From JAOUEE01 sp051011595 (lineage in GTDB: Bacteria; Actinomycetota; Acidimicrobiia; Acidimicrobiales; SHLQ01), in assembly GCA_051011595.1 (NCBI GenBank), contig JBPCTQ010000021.1:1-12389 (forward strand): 12,389 bases of DNA, given 5' to 3'. Every line of letters begins with the position of its first letter. The first letter of the stretch is position 1. Shown piece by piece: positions 6,894 through 12,389 of this stretch. The position numbers were made by a program, and so were the translations under genes. A model generated the notes under the pieces. That model was not told the origin of the DNA. It ran no database searches and saw only the letters and a list, made by a program, of their open reading frames with translations.

Positions 6894-7234
6894 CCGATCT
6901 CGACGCCTGTCAGGCGGCACGGGCCGCCGACGACAAGCTGGCGCTCGACACGGTGGTCATCGATGTCGGAGATGTGCTCGCCATCACCGATCACTTCGTG
7001 ATCACCTCGGGGTCGAACGTGCGTCAGGTGCGGGCCATCGTCGAGGCGGTGAAGGAGGATCTGGCCGCCAACGCCGATCGCAAAGCCCTGCGCACCGAAG
7101 GTACCGATGGCTACGAGTGGGTGCTCGTCGACTACGGCGACTTCATCGTGCACGTGTTCCTCGACACCGTGCGCGAGTACTACGAACTGGAGCGCCTATG
7201 GGGCGACCGCCCCAGAGTCGACTGGGAACCCTGA
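6890..7234 (+). CDS. rsfS: Ribosomal silencing factor RsfS (Iojap/DUF143)
   Basis: A 114-residue RsfS. The family binds ribosomal protein uL14 on the 50S subunit and blocks subunit joining when nutrients run short. Recognisable blocks are TVVIDVGDVLAITDHFVITS (21-40), SNVRQVRAIVEAV (42-54), the hallmark YEWVLVDYGDFIVHVF (75-90) and REYYELERLWGD (95-106). The length is typical. The ATG overlaps the stop of the LCP-like gene by 4 bases, making this the last gene of a coupled nadD-LCP-rsfS operon. This operon order is, from memory, known in other actinobacteria. Confidence 0.96.
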   Translation: MTDLDACQAARAADDKLALDTVVIDVGDVLAITDHFVITSGSNVRQVRAIVEAVKEDLAANADRKALRTEGTDGYEWVLVDYGDFIVHVFLDTVREYYELERLWGDRPRVDWEP

Positions 7235-7249
7235 CCACCCCTTCCCTCG

Positions 7250-7299
7250 AACTGGTAGTGCTGCGTCAGCCAGAGCCTGCTCCCACACGACCAGAACCA
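7250..7299. repeat. 50-bp perfect direct repeat, copy 1
   Basis: The first of two identical 50-bp units, starting AACTGGTAGT and ending ACCAGAACCA; flanking bases do not match, so the unit is sharply bounded. Within it CTGGTAGTG (7252-7260) can pair with CACGACCAG (7286-7294), giving 8 pairs and one A/G mismatch around a 25-base loop. It begins 16 bases after the rsfS stop. The 61-base period is not a multiple of three, so the two copies are in different frames relative to any reading frame and a coding role is unlikely. Confidence 0.9.
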
Positions 7300-7310
7300 G
7301 ATCTCTATCA

Positions 7311-7360
7311 AACTGGTAGTGCTGCGTCAGCCAGAGCCTGCTCCCACACGACCAGAACCA
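7311..7360. repeat. 50-bp perfect direct repeat, copy 2
   Basis: Identical base for base to the unit at 7250-7299, separated from it by 11 bases (GATCTCTATCA). The same imperfect stem-loop can form. The pair lies between two convergent transcription units (rsfS on the plus strand, tRNA-Ala on the minus strand), the usual place for REP-like or terminator-like repeats. Confidence 0.9.
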
Positions 7361-7385
7361 TCAACAGCGGGCGAAGACCCAAGCA

Positions 7386-7408
7386 GTTGCGAGGCCTCGC
7401 CGAGCAAC
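7386..7408. other. Hairpin with a 12-bp palindrome downstream of tRNA-Ala
   Basis: GTTGC (7386-7390) pairs with GCAAC (7404-7408) around a GA/GA internal loop and a GGC/GCC stem; the segment also contains the perfect palindrome GCGAGGCCTCGC (7389-7400). With the next hairpin it fills the space between the repeats and the tRNA 3' end. It may contribute to ending transcription from either side; there is no U-tract. Confidence 0.4.
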
Positions 7409-7413
7409 TTCAA

Positions 7414-7446
7414 GGAACTCCCGAGGCCGCCAGGCCGAAGAGTTCC
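7414..7446 (-). terminator. Probable terminator hairpin of tRNA-Ala
   Basis: GGAACTC (7414-7420) pairs perfectly with GAGTTCC (7440-7446), with an inner GGCC-GCCA-GGCC hairpin. It starts three bases beyond the tRNA 3' end on the minus strand and is followed there by TTGAAGTTGC, a poor U-tract. It is placed as a transcription stop or a 3' processing boundary for the tRNA precursor. Confidence 0.5.
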
Positions 7447-7448
7447 CG

Positions 7449-7521
7449 TGGAGCTAAGGAGAATTGAACTCCTGACCTCTTCCATGCCATGGAAGCGCTC
7501 TACCAACTGAGCTATAGCCCC
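7449..7521 (-). tRNA. tRNA-Ala (anticodon GGC)
   Basis: A 73-base tRNA with a complete cloverleaf: acceptor GGGGCTA/TAGCTCC, D arm GCTC-AGTTGGTA-GAGC, anticodon arm CTTCC-ATGGCAT-GGAAG, variable loop AGGTC, and T arm AGGAG-TTCAATT-CTCCT. The anticodon GGC lies at 7486-7488 on the plus-strand coordinates and reads the alanine codons GCC and GCU. The acceptor contains the G3-U70 wobble pair that marks tRNA-Ala for alanyl-tRNA synthetase. The discriminator base is A73. The 3' CCA is not encoded (the next bases are CGG) and must be added after transcription. Confidence 0.97.
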
Positions 7522-7531
7522 GGAGAGGCGA

Positions 7532-7537
7532 AGGTTA
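7532..7537 (-). promoter_or_regulatory. Putative -10 box of tRNA-Ala
   Basis: TAACCT on the minus strand, 10 bases before the mature 5' end. This would leave a 5' leader of only a few bases for RNase P. The hexamer is identical to the moxR -10 box. A 12-bp palindrome (7537-7548) abuts it on the upstream side. Confidence 0.5.
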
Positions 7538-7607
7538 CCAGCGCTGGTGGCCGATTCGGACCCCGATCTCTCACCGAATGGGCACCGGTGGGCCGCGGTC
7601 GCGTCGC

Positions 7608-7613
7608 TAGCAT
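7608..7613 (+). promoter_or_regulatory. Putative -10 box of leaderless leuS promoter
   Basis: TAGCAT followed by exactly 6 bases and then ATG 7620. No Shine-Dalgarno is present. Transcription would start at the A of the start codon. This geometry also supports the chosen leuS start. Confidence 0.55.
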
Positions 7614-7619
7614 GCCCCC

Positions 7620-10094
7620 ATGGCCGACCCCTACACACCCCAGGACTTCGAGTCGACGTGGCAGCAGCGTTGGCTCGACGACGGCCTGTACGAAATCGAC
7701 AACGACGACCCGCGCCCGCCGTATTACGTGCTGTCGATGTACCCGTACCCCAGCGGTCCCGCCCACATCAGACACGTGCGCAACTACACCTTTGGTGACC
7801 TGTTGGTGCGGTATCGCACCATGAACGGCGATGGCGTGCTGTCGCCCATTGGCTTCGACAGCTTCGGACTGCCGGCCGAGAACGCCGCCCTCAAGCTGGG
7901 TACCCATCCCCGCGACAACACCGACACCAACATCGAACGTCTGTCGGCGTCGTTGCGGCGTATCGGCGCCGTCTACGACTGGCGCCGCGTGGTCAAGAGC
8001 CACGATCCCGACTACATGAAGTGGGGTCAGTGGATCTTCCTGCGATTCCACGAGGCCGGCCTGGTGTACCGGGCCTCGGCTCCGGTCAACTGGTGTCCCG
8101 GTTGTCAGACCGTGCTGGCCAACGAGCAGGTGCTGGGTGACGGCACCTGCGAACGCTCCGGCGACCTGGTCGAACGCCGCGACATGGAGCAGTGGTTCTA
8201 CAAGATCACCGATTACGCCCAGGAGTTGCTCGACGACCTCGACGGGCTGCAGTGGCCCGACCGGGTCAAAACGATGCAGTGCAACTGGATCGGGCGCAGT
8301 GAGGGCGCCGAGTTCGCCCTCCCCATCGCCGATGAGTCCGGGGCGGCCCGCACCGACGTACCCGGATTGTTGGTGTACACCACCCGCCCCGACACCAGCT
8401 TCGGTATGACCTTCGCGGTGATGTCACCTGAACATCCTCGGGTCGACGAGCTCACCGCCGACGACCAGCGCGATGCCGTTCGGGCGTTCCAGGCGGCCGC
8501 GGCAGAACGTTCCGAGATCGACCGCCTGTCCACCGAGGGCGACATCGCCAAGCGGGGTGTGGCCACCGGGGCCCAGGTGATGAACCCCTTCACCGGCCGA
8601 CCCATCCCGCTGTATCTGGCCGACTACGTGCTCACCACCTACGGCACCGGCGCCATCATGGCCGTGCCCGGCCAGGACCAGCGGGACTGGGACTTCGCCA
8701 CCAACTACGACCTGCCGATCGTGCGCACCGTCGAGCCGCCGCCCGACTTCGATGGGCAGGCGTACACCGGTGATGGTCCGGCCATCAATAGCGAATGGCT
8801 CGACGGCATGGATGTCGTGGAGGCCAAGGAGGCGGCCACGGTCTGGCTCGAAGAACAAGGGCTGGGCCAACGGAAGGTCAACTTCCGCCTGCGCGACTGG
8901 CTGCTCAGCCGGCAGCGCTACTGGGGGTGCCCCATCCCCATGATCTACTGCGACGACTGCGGCATCGTGCCGGTGCCTGACGAACAACTGCCTGTGCTGT
9001 TGCCCGCCGACATCGAGTTCCAACCCAGCGGTCAGTCGCCACTGGTCACCCACGAGGGTTTCCTGCACGTCGACTGTCCGCAGTGTGGGGGGCAGGGCCG
9101 CCGCGAAACCGACACCATGGACACCTTCGTCGACTCTTCGTGGTACTTCCTCCGTTTCGCCGACCCAACCAACGAACAATCGCCGTTCGGCGTCGATGCC
9201 GTCGACCGATGGTTGCCGGTCGACCAGTACATCGGCGGGGTCGAACACGCCATCCTCCACCTGCTCTACGCCCGCTTCTTCACCAAGGCCCTGGCCGACC
9301 TGGGCCATGCCCCCAAGGGCCTGCGTGAACCCTTCGAGCGACTCTTCACCCAGGGCATGGTGCGGATGGGGGGCGGCAAGATGTCCAAGAGCAAGGGCAA
9401 CCTGGTCGAGCCCGAGGCCATCATCGATGCTCATGGCGCCGACAGCTTGCGGCTGGCCATTCTGCAGGTGAAGCCGCCGGCCGAGGACGTCGACTGGGAA
9501 GACTTCCAGCTCGACGGCTGCGCCCGGTTCCTCAACCGGGTGTGGCGGCTGGCCGTGCCCGACAGTGAGGTCATCGGCCACCGCCGCGACGGAGACCTCA
9601 CCGAGGCCGATCTGGCCATCGACGCCGGCGTGCACCGCCTCATCGACCGGGTCACCGGCGACTTCGATCGTTGGGCCTACAACACGGCTGTGGCCGCGTA
9701 CATGGAGTTCACCAACGATCTGTACCGCTACGTGCAGTCCGACGAGGGCGTGCATGGGCCCACCATCGACGCCGCCATCGACACCCTGCTGTTGTTGCTC
9801 GCCCCCACCGTTCCCCACCTGGCCGCCGAATTGTTCCAGCGCCGCCGTGGTGAGCACATCCACCAGCAGTCGTGGCCGGTGGCCGATCCGGCCAAGCTGG
9901 TGGTCGACACCGTCACCATGGTGGTGCAGGTCAACGGCAAACTCCGCGACCGCATCGACGTGGCCGTCGACATCGACGAAGCCGAAGCCGAGCGGTTGGC
10001 GCTGGCGTCGGACAAGGTGACGACCTTTCTCGACGGGTCGACACCCGCAAAGGTGATCGCCCGGCCCCCCAAACTCGTCAACCTGGTCGTGTGA
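7620..10094 (+). CDS. leuS: Leucyl-tRNA synthetase
   Basis: An 824-residue class Ia synthetase that charges tRNA-Leu. Features in order: the catalytic start YPYPSGPAHIRHVRNYTFGD (41-60), where the HIGH motif reads HIRH at 49-52; WCPGC (158-162); the CP1 editing domain with TTRPDT (254-259) and YGTGAIMAVPGQDQRDWDFA (341-360); DWLLSRQRYWG (426-436); a probable zinc site from C444, C447, C486 and C489; KMSKS at 587-591; and a C-terminal VQVNGKLRD...PKLVNLVV domain. The length is near the usual 810-870. The start is set by a leaderless promoter. The Gly-to-Arg change in HIGH (codon AGA, 7770-7772) and His-to-Gln in the editing motif are unusual; everything else looks functional. The stop overlaps the next gene by 4 bases. 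Confidence 0.97.
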   Translation: MADPYTPQDFESTWQQRWLDDGLYEIDNDDPRPPYYVLSMYPYPSGPAHIRHVRNYTFGDLLVRYRTMNGDGVLSPIGFDSFGLPAENAALKLGTHPRDNTDTNIERLSASLRRIGAVYDWRRVVKSHDPDYMKWGQWIFLRFHEAGLVYRASAPVNWCPGCQTVLANEQVLGDGTCERSGDLVERRDMEQWFYKITDYAQELLDDLDGLQWPDRVKTMQCNWIGRSEGAEFALPIADESGAARTDVPGLLVYTTRPDTSFGMTFAVMSPEHPRVDELTADDQRDAVRAFQAAAAERSEIDRLSTEGDIAKRGVATGAQVMNPFTGRPIPLYLADYVLTTYGTGAIMAVPGQDQRDWDFATNYDLPIVRTVEPPPDFDGQAYTGDGPAINSEWLDGMDVVEAKEAATVWLEEQGLGQRKVNFRLRDWLLSRQRYWGCPIPMIYCDDCGIVPVPDEQLPVLLPADIEFQPSGQSPLVTHEGFLHVDCPQCGGQGRRETDTMDTFVDSSWYFLRFADPTNEQSPFGVDAVDRWLPVDQYIGGVEHAILHLLYARFFTKALADLGHAPKGLREPFERLFTQGMVRMGGGKMSKSKGNLVEPEAIIDAHGADSLRLAILQVKPPAEDVDWEDFQLDGCARFLNRVWRLAVPDSEVIGHRRDGDLTEADLAIDAGVHRLIDRVTGDFDRWAYNTAVAAYMEFTNDLYRYVQSDEGVHGPTIDAAIDTLLLLLAPTVPHLAAELFQRRRGEHIHQQSWPVADPAKLVVDTVTMVVQVNGKLRDRIDVAVDIDEAEAERLALASDKVTTFLDGSTPAKVIARPPKLVNLVV

Positions 10095-11131
10095 ACCCCG
10101 CCGCTGCTGGTGCTGCGGCCGCCCTCCTGCCGGCGGCTGTGGTCGACTCCCAGCCCATCGGGCAGGGCCACATCAACACCACCGTGCGGGTGTTCGACGC
10201 CGACGACGGGTCGTGGTGCCTCCAGCGCCTCAACCCGAACTTCGCCGACGAACGAATGGTGATGACCAACGTCGAGATGGTGGTGAGCCAGCTCCGCCGG
10301 GTCGGTCATCCCACCATCGAATTGGCGGCGACCAGTGACGGCTGTCCCTGGCACGTCGACGACGAGGGTGGTGTGTGGCGGGCCTATCGCTGGCTGCCGG
10401 GCACGGCCGCGGCCGACCATCCGGCTCCTCGGTGGACCGAGATCGCCCAGCTGGTCGGTGCGTTCGTCGCAGCCGTGGCCGAGCTCGACGATTCGCAGGT
10501 GGCCACCGTGGTCGACCGCTTCCACGACCCCCTCGATCGTTGGACGCACCTCGAAGAAGCCGTCACGGCCGATCGGGCCGGCCGTGTGCATCAGTGCAGC
10601 CCCGACCTCCGACAACTGCGATCGTTGGCCACCCGCATCTGGGACGAGACGCCGGCAGCCCGCTGGACCGACCTGCCCCGCCAGATCGTCCACAACGACA
10701 CCAAAGCGGCCAACGTGGTGGTCGACCAAGACGGCTCGCCGGTGGCATTGATCGACCTCGACACCACGATGATGGGGTCGCCGCTCAACGACCTCGGTGA
10801 GTTCGTGCGCGGGTGTGGCGCCGTCGAAGGACCCGAAGGGCCCGCCGTGTTGGCCCAGTTGGCGCTGTCGTTTGCCGCCGGGATGGCCCGGCCCCTGACC
10901 GCCCCCGAGTGGGCGGGACTGGTGTCGGCCGGTGCGGTGATGTCATTCGAGAACTCGGTGCGAGCCATGACCGACCACCTCGACGGCGACCGGTACTACG
11001 ACCTGGGCGAGGGTGTGAACCTGGCTCGGTGCCAGCGCCACCTGCACCGGTCCGAGCAACTGTTGGCGATGGCGCCGGCAGCCGCCGTCGAGCTCGATCG
11101 CCTCGACGAGCACTCGCCCTCCCGGGGCTAG
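10091..11131 (+). CDS. NahK-like sugar kinase, aminoglycoside phosphotransferase fold
   Basis: A 346-residue kinase of the APH/choline kinase fold. The nucleotide loop is IGQGHINTTVRV (23-34), followed by WCLQRLNPNFADERMVMTNVE (about 42-62). The catalytic loop is IVHNDTKAANVV (199-210) with the expected catalytic Asp203, and the metal-binding loop is LIDLDTTMMGSPLNDLGEFVR (220-240). The GHINxT, LQRLN, HNDTK and DLDT combination is that of N-acetylhexosamine 1-kinase (NahK) and its relatives, which phosphorylate a sugar at the anomeric carbon, rather than of true aminoglycoside resistance enzymes. The start is the GTG overlapping the leuS stop (GTGA); the open frame extends further upstream only inside leuS. 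Co-expression with leuS by coupling is likely. The substrate cannot be read from the sequence. Confidence 0.82.
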   Translation: MNPAAAGAAAALLPAAVVDSQPIGQGHINTTVRVFDADDGSWCLQRLNPNFADERMVMTNVEMVVSQLRRVGHPTIELAATSDGCPWHVDDEGGVWRAYRWLPGTAAADHPAPRWTEIAQLVGAFVAAVAELDDSQVATVVDRFHDPLDRWTHLEEAVTADRAGRVHQCSPDLRQLRSLATRIWDETPAARWTDLPRQIVHNDTKAANVVVDQDGSPVALIDLDTTMMGSPLNDLGEFVRGCGAVEGPEGPAVLAQLALSFAAGMARPLTAPEWAGLVSAGAVMSFENSVRAMTDHLDGDRYYDLGEGVNLARCQRHLHRSEQLLAMAPAAAVELDRLDEHSPSRG

Positions 11132-11134
11132 GGT
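11129..11134 (+). promoter_or_regulatory. Putative -10 box of leaderless nudC promoter, containing the kinase stop codon
   Basis: TAGGGT followed by exactly 6 bases and then GTG 11141. The first three bases are also the TAG stop codon of the upstream kinase. No Shine-Dalgarno is seen before the GTG. The spacing matches leuS and murJ. Confidence 0.5.
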
Positions 11135-11140
11135 CGCTCG

Positions 11141-11932
11141 GTGCCGTTCCTTCCCGCCAACCAGGTCAACGACGACGACGCGTCGCGACGGCCGGTATGG
11201 CTGGTGGTGCATCCGTCGGGGCTGCTCCGCACCGACGAAGGTTGGCCCGACGAAGCGCCGGTTACCGACGAACCCACCCACCTGTTGGGAGTGCTCGACG
11301 GCCATCCGGTGTACGGCGTGGGTGTGGCTGGCGACGTCGAGGCACCGGCCGGCAGTCGATTCGTCGACCTGTACAGCCTGCACGCCGAAGTGGGTCACGA
11401 GCAGTGGCTCATGGCTGGACGGGCGGTGCAGATCGTCGAGTGGGGCCGCACCCACCGGTTCTGTGGCCGGTGCGGGGTCGACAACGTGTTGGCCACCGGT
11501 GAACGGGCCATGCAGTGCCCCCAGTGTGGGCTGATGGCCTTCCCCCGGCTGTCGCCGGCGGTGATCATGGCCGTGCACCGTGACGACGAGATCCTGTTGG
11601 CCCGTGGGGCACAGTTCGTGATTCCCATGTATTCGACCCTGGCCGGCTTCGTCGAGCCGGGGGAGACGATCGAGGACGCCGTACGGCGAGAGGTGCAGGA
11701 AGAGGTGGGCCTCACCGTCGGCTCACTCGAGTACTTCGACTCCCAACCGTGGCCCTTTCCCAACTCGTTGATGCTCGGGTTCTTCGCCGAATACGACGAG
11801 GGTGAGATCGTTCCCGAACCGGGCGAGATCCTCGAGGCCGACTGGTACCCGTACCACTCGCTGCCGGCCATCCCGCCCGACCTGAGCATCGCTCACCGCC
11901 TGATCATGGAGTTCGTCCGCCGGCGGGGCTGA
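11141..11932 (+). CDS. nudC: NAD(H) pyrophosphatase (Nudix, zinc ribbon)
   Basis: A 263-residue NudC. It hydrolyses NADH/NAD to NMN(H) and AMP, and in studied bacteria removes NAD caps from RNA. Residues 1-100 are the variable N-terminal domain. The zinc ribbon uses C108, C111, C126 and C129. The Nudix box runs from Gly169 to Leu191 with REVQEEVG at 183-190 (GX5EX7REUXEEXGU complete). The NADH-specific motif SQPWPFPNSLM is at 201-211. All key parts are present and the length is typical. The GTG start is supported by the leaderless -10 box. It follows the kinase by 9 bases, so it may be read both from its own promoter and from the leuS transcript. Confidence 0.96.
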   Translation: MPFLPANQVNDDDASRRPVWLVVHPSGLLRTDEGWPDEAPVTDEPTHLLGVLDGHPVYGVGVAGDVEAPAGSRFVDLYSLHAEVGHEQWLMAGRAVQIVEWGRTHRFCGRCGVDNVLATGERAMQCPQCGLMAFPRLSPAVIMAVHRDDEILLARGAQFVIPMYSTLAGFVEPGETIEDAVRREVQEEVGLTVGSLEYFDSQPWPFPNSLMLGFFAEYDEGEIVPEPGEILEADWYPYHSLPAIPPDLSIAHRLIMEFVRRRG

Positions 11933-11969
11933 GATGACCGATCCCGTGGTGCGATGGGGCGGGGTGCAG

Positions 11970-11975
11970 TAGCGT
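11970..11975 (+). promoter_or_regulatory. Putative -10 box of the ACT-domain gene
   Basis: TAGCGT, 31 bases before ATG 12007. A transcript starting about 7 bases downstream would carry a leader of about 25 bases that includes the strong AAGAGGAG ribosome binding site. The 74-base gap after nudC shows no terminator hairpin. Confidence 0.45.
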
Positions 11976-11991
11976 CGGGGGTACCAACACC

Positions 11992-11999
11992 AAGAGGAG
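11992..11999 (+). promoter_or_regulatory. Shine-Dalgarno sequence of the ACT-domain gene
   Basis: AAGAGGAG, 7 bases before ATG 12007. It is close to the ideal anti-16S match and contrasts with the leaderless starts of leuS and nudC. Confidence 0.75.
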
Positions 12000-12006
12000 T
12001 GCCCCC

Positions 12007-12389
12007 ATGGCGACCGACATTCTCGTGCATGTCGACGACGAGCCCGGAGCGCTGGCGAGGGTGGGGCACGCGCTGGGCGCCGCGGGAGTCAACATCGAAG
12101 GAATGTGTGCGGTCACCAACGGTGGCGGCGCCGCCGAAGTGCACCTGTTGGTCGACGATCCGGCCCCGGCCTACACCGCGCTCGAACGCCTGGGCGTCGA
12201 GGTCGTGCTCGACCGTGAGGTGGCCGTGGTGACGGTCCAGGACGAACCCGGTGTACTGGGTCACGTCACCGAACAACTCAGCGATGCCGGCATCAATCTC
12301 AGCCTGGCTTACCTGGCCACCGGCACTCGCCTGGTGTTGGCCGCCGACGACCTGGCCGCGGCCCGGGCCGCCCCCCCCTCAGACGCGTC
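12007..12389 (+). CDS. Tandem ACT-domain protein (3' end beyond window)
   Basis: An open frame from ATG 12007 to the right edge, 127 codons with no stop. It starts MATDILVHVDDEPGALARVG. Two ACT-like repeats are visible: residues about 4-60 (DEPGALARVGHALGAAGVNI, then VHLLVDD) and about 73-120 (DEPGVLGHVTEQLSDAGINL, then TRLVLAADD). ACT domains bind amino acids or other small ligands at domain interfaces and regulate metabolism. Nothing catalytic is seen, so this is likely a small stand-alone ACT-ACT regulator; most such proteins are about 130-145 residues, so only the last few residues may be missing. Ligand unknown. The start is supported by AAGAGGAG 7 bases upstream. Confidence 0.85.
   Translation, partial: MATDILVHVDDEPGALARVGHALGAAGVNIEGMCAVTNGGGAAEVHLLVDDPAPAYTALERLGVEVVLDREVAVVTVQDEPGVLGHVTEQLSDAGINLSLAYLATGTRLVLAADDLAAARAAPPSDA

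Noticed and set aside
7250..7360. Paired repeats as a CRISPR array or as tRNA-associated attachment sites
   Set aside because: There are only two units with an 11-base spacer, the repeat is too long relative to the spacer, no cas gene is present, and the repeat shares no sequence with the tRNA-Ala 3' end, so neither CRISPR nor att duplication fits.
9872..10090. Extension of the kinase gene 73 codons upstream into leuS
   Set aside because: The added residues are an out-of-frame reading of the well-conserved leuS C-terminal domain; the GTG at 10091 overlapping the leuS stop gives a normal-length kinase.
10091..11131. Aminoglycoside resistance gene
   Set aside because: The fold is shared, but the GHINTT/LQRLN/HNDTK/DLDT motif set is that of NahK-type sugar kinases and the gene sits in a housekeeping operon without mobile elements.

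Overview
The window is high-GC DNA with actinobacterial gene content and GTG/ATG starts. Most transcription units open with a TANNNT-type -10 box placed 6-7 bases before the start codon, which is the signature of leaderless mRNAs. The gene set and order suggest an actinobacterium, possibly of the Acidimicrobiia. The genus cannot be read from the sequence alone. The order nadD, LCP-family gene, rsfS, tRNA-Ala, leuS resembles, from memory, the arrangement in Streptomyces and relatives. Almost all of the window is housekeeping chromosome. I see no transposon, phage, integron or CRISPR array.

Left part (1-4859). The 5' end of a lipid II flippase gene (murJ) runs off the left edge on the minus strand. 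It is divergent from a two-gene plus-strand unit encoding a MoxR-type AAA+ ATPase and a CoxE-like von Willebrand A protein, a pairing typical of ATPase/VWA chaperone systems. That unit collides tail to tail, with 4 bp of overlapping stop codons, with a class II DAHP synthase gene (entry to the shikimate pathway). Behind the DAHP synthase, on the same strand and separated by a strong terminator hairpin, is a sigma-70 family sigma factor whose region 3 looks shortened.

Middle part (5098-7619). A translationally coupled plus-strand operon encodes nadD (NAD biosynthesis), a membrane-anchored LCP-like protein with a LytR_C domain but an apparently degenerate catalytic domain, and rsfS (ribosome silencing factor). 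Between the end of rsfS and a convergent tRNA-Ala(GGC) gene lie two perfect copies of a 50-bp repeat and two further hairpins.

Right part (7620-12389). leuS (leucyl-tRNA synthetase) is followed by a 4-bp-overlapping NahK-like sugar kinase of the aminoglycoside phosphotransferase fold. After these come a separately promoted nudC (NAD(H) pyrophosphatase) and the start of a tandem-ACT-domain protein cut by the right edge. nadD and nudC bracket NAD synthesis and turnover, while leuS, tRNA-Ala and rsfS are translation genes.

The points most worth a second look are: the LeuRS HIGH motif reading HIRH; the paired 50-bp repeats; the degenerate LCP protein in an otherwise conserved operon; the short-region-3 sigma factor; and the consistent leaderless promoter geometry, including one stop codon lying inside a -10 box.
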